Shown here: in pieces, positions 1 to 8,472 of the stretch
How the letters are laid out: every line of letters starts with the position of its first letter
How positions within the stretch are numbered: position 1 is the first letter of the stretch
Origin: Rhizobacter koreensis
GTDB taxonomy: Bacteria; Pseudomonadota; Gammaproteobacteria; Burkholderiales; Burkholderiaceae_C
NCBI RefSeq assembly: GCF_013366375.1
Contig: NZ_JABWMJ010000008.1
Location: forward strand, 124,001-188,000
Reading direction: 5' to 3'
DNA length: 64,000 bases
Translations under genes and position numbers: made by a program
Notes under the pieces: model-generated
The model's input: the letters and a program-made list of their open reading frames with translations, nothing else
Database searches by the model: none
What the model was told of the DNA's origin: nothing

Positions 1-497
1 GCGTCGTCCCAGTAGGCGATGCCGCACAGGCCGGGCAACTTGCCGGCGATGGCCAGTGCCTTGTCGACCTGTTCCTGGTCCTGCGCGAAAATGAATCGGG
101 CCTGCGAGTCTTCGCACAGGTAGAGCAGTTCGTCGGCCGTGGCGTCGGGGTAGACCGACACCGTCTTCGCGCCCAGCGACTGCGCCGCGAACAGCGACCA
201 GAAGTGCTCGGGCTCGTTTTCGCCGACGACGACCGCGGTGTCGCCGCGCTCGAGGCCGAGTGCCGCCGCGCCAAGCGCGAGGGCGCGCACGGTGTCCTGC
301 ACCTCGGCCCAGGTGTGGCAGCGCCAGATGCCCTTGCGCTTGACGCGCTGCGCCAGTTGCTGCGGCCGCGTGCGCGCGTGGGCCAGCAGCATCTGCGGAA
401 GCGTCTGGGTCTTCATTGCTGTCGCCGCGACGGCGCCACGGGCCGGCTCGGCCATCGCGGCGCCGGTGCCGGCAGCCTGCTTCAGGCTAACGTCCAT
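1..497 (-). CDS. AMP-dependent long-chain acyl-CoA ligase, N-terminal part (cut by window edge)
   Basis: Only the first ~165 residues are present; the protein runs off the left edge. The visible part is the ANL-family N-terminal lobe: a PQQLAQRVKRKGIWRCHTWA segment near residue 45, followed by the GLERGDTAVVVGENEPEHFW region. This closely matches the start of the 626-residue ligase at 29089-30969, so a FadD15-like, roughly 600-residue enzyme that makes acyl-CoA from acid, ATP and CoA is expected. The ATP-binding and adenylation motifs lie outside the window. It follows a LivG-like ATPase with a 5-base gap, repeating the LivG/ligase pairing at 29-32 kb. In-frame ATGs at codons 15 and 28 are alternative starts. 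Confidence 0.8.
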   Translation of the reverse strand, partial: MDVSLKQAAGTGAAMAEPARGAVAATAMKTQTLPQMLLAHARTRPQQLAQRVKRKGIWRCHTWAEVQDTVRALALGAAALGLERGDTAVVVGENEPEHFWSLFAAQSLGAKTVSVYPDATADELLYLCEDSQARFIFAQDQEQVDKALAIAGKLPGLCGIAYWDD

Positions 498-502
498 TGC
501 GT

Positions 503-1312
503 TCAAGCGGCCGCTCCCAGATAGGCCTGGATCACCGCCGGGTCGGCCTGCACCTGGGCCGGCGTGCCGTCGGCGATCTTGCGCCCGAAGTCGAGCACGG
601 CCACGCGATCGGCGAGGTCCATCACCACACCCATGTCGTGTTCGACCAGCACCACCGGGATGCGGCGCGCCTCGCGCACGTCGATGACGAAGCGGGCCAG
701 GTCTTCCTTCTCCTCGGTGTTCATGCCGGCCATCGGCTCGTCCATCAGCAGCACCTTGGGCTCCATGGCCAGCGCGCGGCCGAGATCGACGCGCTTGCGC
801 AGGCCGTAGCCGAGCGAGCCCACCGGCTGGTGGCGGATGTTCTCGATCTCGAGGAAGTCGACGATGTCCTCGGCCACCTGGCGATGCCGGGCTTCCTCGC
901 GCTGCGTCCACGGGAAGTAGGCAAAGGTCTGCAGCAGGCCGCCGCGCATGTGCGCGTGGCGGCCGATGAGGATGTTGTCCAGCACCGTCATGTGCGGGAA
1001 CAGGTGCGTGCCCTGGAAGGTGCGCACCACGCCCTGGCGCGCGATCTCGTGCACCGGGCGGCCGAGCAGGTCGCGTCCTTCGTACGCGAGCCGGCCCTGC
1101 TGGGGGCGGTAGAAGCCACTGAGCACGTTCATCAGCGAGCTCTTTCCCGCGCCATTGGGGCCTATCACAGCGAGCATCTCGTCGGCGCGCACCTCGATGC
1201 TCACGTCCGACAGCGCCGTGACGCCGCCGAAGCGCAGGGTCACGCCTTCGGCCTTCAGCACCGCGGCGGTCGTGGACGAGGGGGTTGTTGACGTCACGTC
1301 AGGAGAAGGCAT
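503..1312 (-). CDS. livG: Branched-chain amino acid-type ABC transporter ATP-binding protein (LivG family)
   Basis: Cytoplasmic ATPase subunit of a Liv/HAAT-type importer (269 residues, normal length). Walker A is GPNGAGKSS, Walker B is VLLMDEP, and the H-loop is LVEHDM. The signature region reads LGYGLRKRVDLGRAL, the degenerate form typical of LivG proteins. The C-terminus (DGTPAQVQADPAVIQAYLG) is the usual LivG tail. The gene overlaps the end of the upstream acyl-CoA dehydrogenase by 14 bases and is followed by a ligase. The permeases and binding protein of this set are not in the window and may lie beyond the left edge. It is clearly paralogous to the ATPase at 30966-31745. The ligand is probably an organic acid rather than an amino acid (inference from context). 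Confidence 0.9.
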   Translation of the reverse strand: MPSPDVTSTTPSSTTAAVLKAEGVTLRFGGVTALSDVSIEVRADEMLAVIGPNGAGKSSLMNVLSGFYRPQQGRLAYEGRDLLGRPVHEIARQGVVRTFQGTHLFPHMTVLDNILIGRHAHMRGGLLQTFAYFPWTQREEARHRQVAEDIVDFLEIENIRHQPVGSLGYGLRKRVDLGRALAMEPKVLLMDEPMAGMNTEEKEDLARFVIDVREARRIPVVLVEHDMGVVMDLADRVAVLDFGRKIADGTPAQVQADPAVIQAYLGAAA

Positions 1313-2459
1313 TGAGGCCGGTCAGCGCACGGCCGATGATCAGCTTCTGGATCTCGGTGGTGCCGTCGGGGATCGTCATCATGCGGGCGTTGCGGAACAG
1401 CAGCTCGACGCCGAAGTCCTTGGTGATGCCGTTGCCGCCGTGGATCTGCACCGCCTTCGAGGCGACGTCCACCGCAATTTCCGTGGCGTAGCACTTGGCC
1501 ATGGCACTTTCGACCTCGCTGCGCACACCGTGGTCGATGAGGTTGAAGGCGCGGTAGATCAGGAGACGCGCTGCGTCGAGCTGGATCGCCGAGTCGGCCA
1601 GCATGCCCTGGATCAGCTGGTGCTGGCCGATCGGCTTGCCGTGCTGGCGGCGTTCCTTGGCGTAGGCCACGGCCTTGTTCAGCGCTGCCTGCGCGATGCC
1701 CACCGAGGTCAGGCCGACCATGGGCCGCGCCTTCTCGAACAGCACCAGCGTGTTCTTCAGGCCGGTGCCGGCCTGGATCATCATGTTGCCGGCCGGCACG
1801 CGCACGTTGTCGAAGAAGAGTTGCGCGGTGGAGGTGCTGTTCAGGCCCAGCTTGTCGATGTTGCGGCTCTCGTAGCCGTGCTCCTGGCGGTCGACCAGGA
1901 TCATCGACAGGCCGCGCGCGCCCTCGTCCGACGTGCGCACGATGACCATGCAGAAATCGGAGTAGTGGCCGTTGGAGATCCAGGTCTTCTCGCCGCTGAC
2001 GATGAAGTGGTCACCGTCGGCCTTGGCGCGGCAGGTGACCTCGGCCACGTTGCTGCCCACGCCAGGCTCGCTGATGCCGCTGCAGGCGATGATCTCGGCG
2101 CGCACCATGCGCGGCAGGTACTTCTGCCGCATCGCGTCGTTGCTGCACACCTCCAGCGAGTAGGCGCCCAGCTGCTGGATCAGCAGCGAGATGGCGACGT
2201 CGCCCGACACGCGGGCGAGGTTGTCGTACATCATCGCGTAAGTCAGCCACGGCATGCCCAGGCCGCCGTTGGCCTCCGAGATCAGGCCGTTGCCGCCCAT
2301 CCCGTAGGGCAGCATCATCTGGAAGATCTCCAGCATGCGCTCCTTCTCGATCAGCTTGTCGGGCTGGTAGCGGCGCACGATAGGCTCGAGCCTGGTGTCG
2401 AGGAAGCGGTTGAAGCCCTCGACGGCCAGGCGTTGTTCGTCGGTCGGCAGGAAGTTCAT
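1299..2459 (-). CDS. Acyl-CoA dehydrogenase (MCAD-like fold)
   Basis: FAD-dependent alpha,beta-dehydrogenation of an acyl-CoA, passing electrons to ETF; 386 residues, standard length. Typical motifs are present: GISEPGVGSNVAEV (FAD/substrate loop), ISNGHYSDF, and the FEKARPMVG helix followed by KERRQHGKPIGQHQ. The C-terminal segment reads MTIPDGTTEIQKLIIG, so the position that is Glu in the usual IYEGT(N/A)EIQ motif is Asp. Asp serves as base in the related nitroalkane oxidase, so activity is plausible. It sits between a thiolase (55-base gap) and LivG (overlapping) in the leftmost minus-strand operon. The exact substrate cannot be read from sequence. Confidence 0.9.
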   Translation of the reverse strand: MNFLPTDEQRLAVEGFNRFLDTRLEPIVRRYQPDKLIEKERMLEIFQMMLPYGMGGNGLISEANGGLGMPWLTYAMMYDNLARVSGDVAISLLIQQLGAYSLEVCSNDAMRQKYLPRMVRAEIIACSGISEPGVGSNVAEVTCRAKADGDHFIVSGEKTWISNGHYSDFCMVIVRTSDEGARGLSMILVDRQEHGYESRNIDKLGLNSTSTAQLFFDNVRVPAGNMMIQAGTGLKNTLVLFEKARPMVGLTSVGIAQAALNKAVAYAKERRQHGKPIGQHQLIQGMLADSAIQLDAARLLIYRAFNLIDHGVRSEVESAMAKCYATEIAVDVASKAVQIHGGNGITKDFGVELLFRNARMMTIPDGTTEIQKLIIGRALTGLNAFS

Positions 2460-2514
2460 GGTCGGTCGGCCTGTGTGCGGGTGGGCGTACGGGGACTTGT
2501 CAGTGCGGGGGCCG

Positions 2515-3771
2515 TCAGCGGCCGAGGATGGTGATCGCGCAGACGGCTTCCTCGATGCCGTAGAGGCCGCCGCCGTTCTCGGCCATCGCCAGCCGTGCGC
2601 CCCGCACCTGGCGGGCGCCGGCCTCGCCGCGCAGCTGCGTCACCAGCTCGTGCAGCTGGCCGATGCCGGTGGCGCCGATCGGATGGCCCTTGGATTCGAG
2701 CCCGCCCGAGGTGTTGATCGGGATGCGGCCGCCCACCGTGGTGGCGCCGCTCTCGGCCAGCGCGCCGCCGGCGCCGAACTCGCAGAAGCCCAGGTTCTCG
2801 GACTGCACGATCTCGCCGATGGCGGTGGCGTCGTGCACCTCGGCCACCGAGATGTCCTGCGGGCCGACGCCGGCGCGCTCGTAGGCGAGCTTGGACGCCT
2901 TCGCGGTGATGTGCCCGCCCACGTCCTCGGGCTTGCGCGTGGTACCGGTGGCCACCACCGAGGCCAGCACACGCACGGCGCGGCGCCGGTCGGCGAGGCG
3001 CGCCAGTGCCGCCTCGGAGCAGACGATGGCGGCGGCGGCGCCGTCGCTGATCGGCGCGCACATCGGCAGCGTCAGCGGGTAGGTGATCGGCGGCGCGGCT
3101 AGCACCTGCTCGACGGTGTAGGTGTTGCGGTACTGCGCCAGCGGGTTGTGCGCCGAATGGCCGTGGTTCTTGGCGGCCACCGCCGCGAACTGCCGCTGCG
3201 TGGTGCCGAACTCGCGCATGTGGAAGCGGCCGAACGCGGCGTAAATGTCCATGAACAGGCTGTAAGGCGCCTTCGAGGTGCTGCCGTCGGGCGGCTCGAT
3301 GCCGTGGCCCATGGCCAGCAGCGTCGTCTTGTTGCCCTCGATGTCCTGCAGGTCCCAGGCCCCGTCGAAGACACTGAACATCTTGGCCTTGTCGGTGCAG
3401 AACATCTTCTCGGCGCCGACGGCCAGTGCCACCTCCACTTCGCCCGAACGCACCGCCTGCACTGCCAGGTTGAAGGCCGAGCTGGCGCTGGCGCAGGCAT
3501 TCTCCAGGTTGTAGACCGGGATGCCCTCGATGCCCAGCGGGCGCAGCGCGATCTGGCCGCGCACCATGGTCTGACCCTCGAGCACGCCCTGCGTGGCATT
3601 GGAGAAGTAGGCGGCCTGGATGTCGGCGACGGCAAGCCCGGCATCGGCCAGAGCGGCGGTCACCGCGTCGGCGGTGAGCTGCTTGATGCTGCGGTCGAGG
3701 AACTTGCCGGTCGGCGTCATGCCGACGCCGGCGACGTAGGCGGGGGGGAGGGCGGCGGTGATCACGGGCAT
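2515..3771 (-). CDS. Thiolase-family acyltransferase (SCP2-thiolase type)
   Basis: Probable 3-ketoacyl-CoA thiolase of the SCP2/lipid-transfer subgroup (418 residues). The nucleophile motif NACASASS carries the catalytic Cys, VAEVHDATAIGE supplies the His of the HDxx motif, and SKGHPIGATGIGQ is the conserved GHP loop. The second catalytic Cys of classical thiolases (CxG near the C-terminus) is not obvious: the region reads AENGGGLYGIEEAVCAI, so the last Cys is displaced. It probably ends a beta-oxidation spiral by releasing acetyl- or propionyl-CoA. The crotonase gene precedes it by 12 bases and the ACAD follows, giving a compact hydratase/thiolase/dehydrogenase set. Confidence 0.88.
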   Translation of the reverse strand: MPVITAALPPAYVAGVGMTPTGKFLDRSIKQLTADAVTAALADAGLAVADIQAAYFSNATQGVLEGQTMVRGQIALRPLGIEGIPVYNLENACASASSAFNLAVQAVRSGEVEVALAVGAEKMFCTDKAKMFSVFDGAWDLQDIEGNKTTLLAMGHGIEPPDGSTSKAPYSLFMDIYAAFGRFHMREFGTTQRQFAAVAAKNHGHSAHNPLAQYRNTYTVEQVLAAPPITYPLTLPMCAPISDGAAAAIVCSEAALARLADRRRAVRVLASVVATGTTRKPEDVGGHITAKASKLAYERAGVGPQDISVAEVHDATAIGEIVQSENLGFCEFGAGGALAESGATTVGGRIPINTSGGLESKGHPIGATGIGQLHELVTQLRGEAGARQVRGARLAMAENGGGLYGIEEAVCAITILGR

Positions 3772-3783
3772 TCCTTGAAAGGG

Positions 3784-4584
3784 TCAGCAGCCCTTGAAGT
3801 CGGGCTTGCGCTTGCCGACGAAGGCGGCGAGCCCTTCGCGGATGTCGTGCGAGTGGCGGTGGGCATCCAGCACCAGGCGCTCCAGGCGCAGCGCGGTGGC
3901 CTGCGGCTGATCCAGCCCGTCGGCCACGGCCTGCTTCATGCGCCGCAGCACCAGCGGGCTCTTGGAGGCGATGCGCGTGGCGAGCTTGTCCACCTCGGTG
4001 GCCAGTTCGGCGTCGGGGACCACGCGGTTCACCAGGCCCAGCGGCACCAGCTCGGCCGCCGGCAGCGTGTCGCCGGTGAACAGCAGGTACTTGGCCGCCG
4101 TGGGGCCGATGCGCCGCGGCAGCACGGCCGCGCCGCCTGCGCCAGGAAAGACGCCGAAGTTGGCGTGCGCATCGCCGATGCGCGCGCCTTCGGCGGCGAC
4201 GATCAAGTCGCAGGCCATCGCCAGCTCGAGGCCGCCGGCCATCGTCAGGCCGTTGAGTGCGGCGATGGTGGGCTTGGGCAGCACGCGCAGCCGGTCGATC
4301 ATCCCGGCAATGCGGTCGAGAAAGGCGTTGAGCGGGTCTTCATCGCCCGGCGCAGCGGTGCCGCCTTCGAACACGCCCTTCAGGTCGGCGCCGGCGCAAA
4401 AGGCCCGCCCCGCGCCGGTGAGCACCACCACGCGCACGTCGCGGTCGTCTTCGATGCGGCCGATGGCATCGGCGAGTTCGTCGCACAACGCGTCCGACAG
4501 CGCGTTCATCGCGTCGGGGCGGTTCAATGTGAGCCAGGCGGTCTGCGCGCGCTTCTCGTAGCGCAGCGCCGTGTACGAATGCAA
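3784..4584 (-). CDS. Enoyl-CoA hydratase/isomerase family protein
   Basis: Crotonase-fold protein, 266 residues, first gene of the leftmost minus-strand operon. The oxyanion-hole signatures RAFCAGADLKGVF and LNGLTMAGGLELAMACD are present. The Glu of GLELAM matches the first catalytic Glu of rat mitochondrial enoyl-CoA hydratase (E144). The second (E164, normally in a PEI.LG..PGAGG context) is replaced, reading DAHANFGVFPGAGG. That leaves one of the two acid/base residues, so the reaction may be hydration, isomerisation or something else. Its start faces the large plus-strand operon across a 175-base promoter region that holds an operator-like site. Confidence 0.88.
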   Translation of the reverse strand: MHSYTALRYEKRAQTAWLTLNRPDAMNALSDALCDELADAIGRIEDDRDVRVVVLTGAGRAFCAGADLKGVFEGGTAAPGDEDPLNAFLDRIAGMIDRLRVLPKPTIAALNGLTMAGGLELAMACDLIVAAEGARIGDAHANFGVFPGAGGAAVLPRRIGPTAAKYLLFTGDTLPAAELVPLGLVNRVVPDAELATEVDKLATRIASKSPLVLRRMKQAVADGLDQPQATALRLERLVLDAHRHSHDIREGLAAFVGKRKPDFKGC

Positions 4585-4673
4585 GGCTGTCTCCTTGGAT
4601 CTTGTGTTCTTGGCGGGCCGCGCCCAGGAAGAGCGCGCCAGCCTCCAGATTCGTCGACAAGGTTAACGGGGCG

Positions 4674-4702
4674 TTGTAAAACTGTCAAGCGTTAGGTAGA
4701 CT
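4674..4702 (+). promoter_or_regulatory. Sigma70-like promoter for the 15-gene plus-strand operon
   Basis: A -35 hexamer TTGTAA (4674-4679), a 17-base spacer and a -10 hexamer TAGACT (4697-4702) point to the ligase at 4760. The spacer contains the operator-like site at 4680-4695, as expected for direct repression. On the opposite strand a perfect TTGACA (complement of 4683-4688) could serve the crotonase at 4584, but its -10 is weak. No transcription start has been mapped. Confidence 0.55.
4680..4695 (-). promoter_or_regulatory. Operator-like site 1 of 7 (CWAACGNNTGTTAGNT family)
   Basis: Read on the minus strand the site is CTAACGCTTGACAGTT. It belongs to a 16-base family found seven times in the window, always in a promoter region or at a gene start. 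It lies between the divergent operons at 4584 and 4760, inside the promoter spacer and one base from the -10 hexamer TAGACT. This is the copy with the weakest right half. Confidence 0.5.
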
Positions 4703-4759
4703 CAGGCCGACCCGTGGCGCCCCGACTTCGGCGCGGGTCGCGATCAACCCGAATCAAGG

Positions 4760-6277
4760 ATGCAGAGCAAGGCATTGCCCCTGACCGTCGCCGACCTGCT
4801 GCGCAAGCAGGCGGTCGTGCGCCGCGACGCGCCCGCGCTGCAGGACGCGCAGGGCGCGCTGAGCTTCGGGCAACTCGATGGTTGGGCCTGCCGCATCGCG
4901 CAGGCCCTGCTGGCCGGCGGCGTGGGTGCCGGCGATCGCATCGCGGTGCTGGCGGAGAATCGGCGCGAGTACATCGGGCTGCAGCTCGCGGCGGCCAAGA
5001 TCGGTGCCATCGTGGCCTGCCTGAACTGGCGGCTGGCGGACGGCGAGGTGGCGCATTGCCTCGGCCTCGTGTCGCCGCGCCTGGTGTTCGTCTCGCGGCG
5101 CCATGCCGATGTGCTGGCGCGTATCGGCTGGGCGGACTGCCCGGTGATCGGGCTGGACGCCGAGTTCGACGGCTTTCTTTCGGGCCGCAGCGAGGCCGAT
5201 CCACAGCCGGATGTCGATGCCGAGCAGGGCTTGGTCATCCTCTACACCAGCGGCACCACCGGCCTGCCCAAGGGCGCCGTCATCAGCCAGCGCGCGATGG
5301 TGGCGCGTGCGATGTGCTTCGCCGCCGACTACGGCATCAGCGCCGAACACGCCTACGTGGCCTGGAGCCCGCTGTTCCACATGGCCGCCACCGACTTCAG
5401 CCTGGCCACGCTGATGCTCGGCGGCAAGGTCGTCGTGCAGGACGGCCTGGACATCGACCGCCTGTGCGCGACCATCGAGCGCGAGACCATCGGCTGGCTG
5501 GTGGCGATGCCCGGCATGATCGACCTGCTCATCGAGGGTCTGAAGCGCCACCGCACGCGCCCGCGCGGCGTGCGGCTGGTGGGCGCGATGGCCGACCTGG
5601 TGCCACTGCAGCAGATCGCCGAGCTGACCGGCCTGCTCGGTGCGCCCTACATCAACAGCTTCGGCGCCACCGAGACCGGTCTGGCGCCGGCCTCCGGCGC
5701 GCTGCTGGCGCCGGGCGTCGTGCCCACGAGCCTGGCCAAGCGCGAGTCGGGCTTCTGCCGCGTGCGGCTGGTCGACGCCGACGACCGCGACGTGCCGCCG
5801 GGCACACCCGGGGAGGCCGCGCTGCGCGGCCCGACGCTCTTCTCCGGCTACTGGAACGCGCCCGAGGTGAACGCGCACGACTTCCGCGGCGGCTGGTTCC
5901 ACATGGGCGACCTGTTCGTGCGCCGCGCCGACGGTTCGCTCGACTTCGTCGACCGCGCCAAGTACCTCATCAAGTCCGGCGGCGAGAACATCTACCCGGC
6001 CGAGATCGAGCGCGTGCTGCTGGCCCAGCCCGCGGTGGCCGACGCCGTGGTGGTGCGCCGACGCGACGGGCGCTGGGGCGAGGTGCCGGTGGCCTTCGTC
6101 GCCGTGCAGCCGGGTGCGGCTGCAGACGGCGAGCCCCTGCTGAGCCGCTGCCGCGAGCGGCTCGCCGGCTACAAGGTTCCCAAGGAGATCCGGTTCGTCG
6201 ATATGGCCGCGTTCCCGCGCAGCAGCACCGGAAAGATCCAGCGCCACGAGGTCGAGCGTCAATGGCTCGCCGAATGA
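4760..6277 (+). CDS. AMP-dependent acyl-CoA synthetase (ANL family)
   Basis: Activates a carboxylic acid to its CoA thioester through an acyl-adenylate; 505 residues, normal for medium-chain or aromatic-type ligases. The ATP P-loop is YTSGTTGLPKGA (residues ~162-173), followed by SFGATETG, the WFHMGD motif and the hinge IKSGGENIYPAEIE. The catalytic Lys near residue 492 is in PRSSTGKIQR. As the first gene of the largest operon, after the promoter at 4674-4702, it probably performs the entry step of the pathway encoded downstream. The acid is unknown; an alicyclic or branched isoprenoid acid would fit the context (inference). Confidence 0.92.
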   Translation: MQSKALPLTVADLLRKQAVVRRDAPALQDAQGALSFGQLDGWACRIAQALLAGGVGAGDRIAVLAENRREYIGLQLAAAKIGAIVACLNWRLADGEVAHCLGLVSPRLVFVSRRHADVLARIGWADCPVIGLDAEFDGFLSGRSEADPQPDVDAEQGLVILYTSGTTGLPKGAVISQRAMVARAMCFAADYGISAEHAYVAWSPLFHMAATDFSLATLMLGGKVVVQDGLDIDRLCATIERETIGWLVAMPGMIDLLIEGLKRHRTRPRGVRLVGAMADLVPLQQIAELTGLLGAPYINSFGATETGLAPASGALLAPGVVPTSLAKRESGFCRVRLVDADDRDVPPGTPGEAALRGPTLFSGYWNAPEVNAHDFRGGWFHMGDLFVRRADGSLDFVDRAKYLIKSGGENIYPAEIERVLLAQPAVADAVVVRRRDGRWGEVPVAFVAVQPGAAADGEPLLSRCRERLAGYKVPKEIRFVDMAAFPRSSTGKIQRHEVERQWLAE

Positions 6278-6341
6278 ACCGCGCCGTGGCCACGTGCCGG
6301 CCCCGCGGCATCAACGTCTTGTCCAACCCCAGGAGCTTTCC

Positions 6342-7526
6342 ATGAGCCACACAGTCATCGTTGCCGGCGTCGGCATGATTCCCTTCGCCAAACCCGGCGC
6401 CAGCGAGCCCTACAACGTGATGGGCGAGAAGGCCGCGCGCCAGGCGCTCAAGGACGCCGGGGTGGACTACAAGGCCATCGAGCAGGCCTTCGTCGGCTAT
6501 GTCTACGGCGACTCCACCTGCGGCCAGCGCGCGCTGTACCCGCTGGGCATGACGGGCATCCCGGTGCTCAACGTCAACAACAACTGCTCCACCGGCTCAT
6601 CGGCGCTGTTCCTGGCGCGCCAGGCGGTGCAGTCGGGCGCTGCCGAGTGCGTGCTGGCACTCGGCTTCGAGCAGATGCAGCCCGGCGCGATCAAGGCCGC
6701 CTTCCCCGACCGCCCGACGCCGTTCGAGCAGTTCGACCAGGTCACCGACGAGCTGGTCGGGCACCCGGAGATCCCGCTCGCGCTGCGCTACTTCGGCGGC
6801 GCCGGCAAGGCGCACATGGACAAGTACGGCACCCGGCTCGAGACCTTCGCCGCCATCCGCGCCAAGGCCAGCCGCCATGCGGTGAACAACCCGCTGGCGC
6901 TGTTCCGCAAGGAGGTCAGCGTCGACGACGTGATGGCCGCGCCGATGATGTGGGAGGGCGTGATGACGCGCCTGATGGCCTGCCCGCCCACCTGCGGCGC
7001 CGCCGCGGCCGTGATCTGCTCGGAGGCCTATGCCAAGAAGCACGGCCTGAACCGCCAGGTGCGCATCGCCGCGCAGGCCATGACCACCGACTTCTCCAGC
7101 ACCTTCGAGGCGCACGACATGATGCGCGTGGTCGGCTACGACATGGCGCGCGAGGCCGGCCGCAAGGTCTATGAATCAGCCGGCATCGGCCCGAAGGACA
7201 TCGACGTCGTCGAACTGCACGACTGCTTCGCGCAGAACGAGCTCATCACCTACGAGAGCCTGGGCCTGTGCCCCGAGGGCGGCGCCGAGAAATTCGTGCG
7301 CGATGGCGACAACACCTATGGCGGCCAGGTCGTCACCAACCCTTCCGGCGGCCTGTTGTCCAAGGGCCACCCGCTGGGCGCCACGGGCCTGGCGCAGTGC
7401 TACGAGCTGACGCACCAGCTGCGCGGCACGGCAGAGCAGCGGCAGGTGAAGGACGCGCGCACCGCGCTGCAGCACAACCTGGGGCTCGGCGGCGCCTGCG
7501 TCGTGACCCTGTACCAAGCGGCTTGA
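6342..7526 (+). CDS. SCP2-type thiolase / lipid-transfer acyltransferase
   Basis: 394 residues from the ATG at 6342, chosen because AGGAG lies 6 bases upstream and MSHTVIVAGVGMIPFAKPGA is a typical thiolase N-terminus; a longer frame upstream looks non-coding. The catalytic set is complete: NNNCSTGSSALF (nucleophile Cys), ELHDCFAQNE (His), SKGHPLGATG, and a Cys in LGLGGACVVTLYQ. It should therefore be a true thiolase, unlike the thiolase-fold protein at 55903 that has lost these residues. It probably performs the final CoA-dependent cleavage for this operon's beta-oxidation module. The ligase upstream and the MaoC pair downstream are consistent with that. Confidence 0.9.
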   Translation: MSHTVIVAGVGMIPFAKPGASEPYNVMGEKAARQALKDAGVDYKAIEQAFVGYVYGDSTCGQRALYPLGMTGIPVLNVNNNCSTGSSALFLARQAVQSGAAECVLALGFEQMQPGAIKAAFPDRPTPFEQFDQVTDELVGHPEIPLALRYFGGAGKAHMDKYGTRLETFAAIRAKASRHAVNNPLALFRKEVSVDDVMAAPMMWEGVMTRLMACPPTCGAAAAVICSEAYAKKHGLNRQVRIAAQAMTTDFSSTFEAHDMMRVVGYDMAREAGRKVYESAGIGPKDIDVVELHDCFAQNELITYESLGLCPEGGAEKFVRDGDNTYGGQVVTNPSGGLLSKGHPLGATGLAQCYELTHQLRGTAEQRQVKDARTALQHNLGLGGACVVTLYQAA

Positions 7527-7552
7527 ATGCCATCAACAAAGGGCCACCACCC

Positions 7553-7996
7553 ATGATCGACAGGAAGCACATCGGCTACGCGCCTCCGCCCACGCTGTGG
7601 ACGGTGGAAAAGGGGCGCATCGCCTTCTTCGCCAAGGTGATCGGCCTCACCGACCCGATCCACACCGACGAAGCCGCGGCCAAGGCCGCGGGCTATCGCG
7701 GCATCGTCGCGCCGCCCACCTTCTTCTTCGGCGCCGAGAGCGATGCCGGCGTGTCGATGAAGATGATCCAGGAATTCGAGATCGACCTGGGCAAGGTGCT
7801 GCACGGCGAGCAGCACTTCGACTACCACGCCCCGGTGTGCGCCGGCGACACCCTGCGCATCGAGACCAGGGTCACCGACATCTACGACAAGAAGGGCGGC
7901 CTGCTCGAGTTCGTGGTGCGCGAGTCCAAGGTCACCAACCAGCTCGGCGAGCACGTCGCCGACATGCGCGGCATTCTTGTCGTGCGCCACGGTTGA
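7553..7996 (+). CDS. MaoC-like dehydratase, FAS1-like hotdog subunit
   Basis: 147-residue hotdog protein beginning MIDRKHIGYAPPPTLWTVEK, resembling the N-terminal dehydratase domain of FAS1-like/MaoC proteins and the larger subunit of two-gene enoyl-CoA hydratases such as actinobacterial ChsH2/ChsH1. The hydratase-type segment is weakened here (GLTDPIHTDEAAAKAAGYRG), while the next gene carries the full catalytic motif. The two genes are 20 bases apart, so an obligate heteromeric hydratase for a bulky enoyl-CoA is likely (inference). Start at the ATG at 7553; the thiolase ends 26 bases upstream. Confidence 0.82.
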   Translation: MIDRKHIGYAPPPTLWTVEKGRIAFFAKVIGLTDPIHTDEAAAKAAGYRGIVAPPTFFFGAESDAGVSMKMIQEFEIDLGKVLHGEQHFDYHAPVCAGDTLRIETRVTDIYDKKGGLLEFVVRESKVTNQLGEHVADMRGILVVRHG

Positions 7997-8016
7997 GAAG
8001 CGAGAGGAGACGCACG

Positions 8017-8433
8017 ATGAGTTTCGATCCCAAGAACGTGAACGTTGGCGACGCCATGCCCATGCTCGAGCTGCCGCCGATCTCGCGCACCACGCTGGCC
8101 CTGTTTGCTGGCGCCTCGGGTGACCACAACCCCATCCACATCGACCTCGACTTTGCCCGCAAGGCCGGCATGAAGGACGTGTTCGCGCACGGCATGCTGT
8201 CGATGGCCTACCTGGCGCGCGCGCTCACCCAGTGGGTGCCGCAAAGCCGCGTGCTCAACTACGGCGTGCGCTTCGCGGCCATCACCCAGGTGGCCGACCG
8301 CGTGCAGTGCAGCGGCAAGGTCGTCGAGAAGCTCGACTACCGCGGCCGCCCCTGCGCGCGCATCGAGCTGACGGCCTCGCGCAACGGCGAGCAGGTCACG
8401 CTCAGCGGAGACGCCATCGTCGCGCTGGACTGA
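8017..8433 (+). CDS. MaoC-like (R)-specific enoyl-CoA hydratase subunit
   Basis: 138-residue hotdog protein with the hydratase-2 signature GASGDHNPIHIDLDFARKAG followed by FAHGM. Asp36 and His41 are the expected catalytic pair. It is preceded by a strong site (gagaggag) and 20 bases from the partner hotdog gene. Such enzymes hydrate 2-enoyl-CoAs to (3R)-hydroxyacyl-CoAs, which the next gene, a FabG-like dehydrogenase, could oxidise. This gives a (3R)-branch of beta-oxidation alongside the crotonase branch later in the operon. Confidence 0.9.
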   Translation: MSFDPKNVNVGDAMPMLELPPISRTTLALFAGASGDHNPIHIDLDFARKAGMKDVFAHGMLSMAYLARALTQWVPQSRVLNYGVRFAAITQVADRVQCSGKVVEKLDYRGRPCARIELTASRNGEQVTLSGDAIVALD

Positions 8434-8472
8434 CCCCGCATCCACACCGAATCCCATTCTCTGGAGACACCC

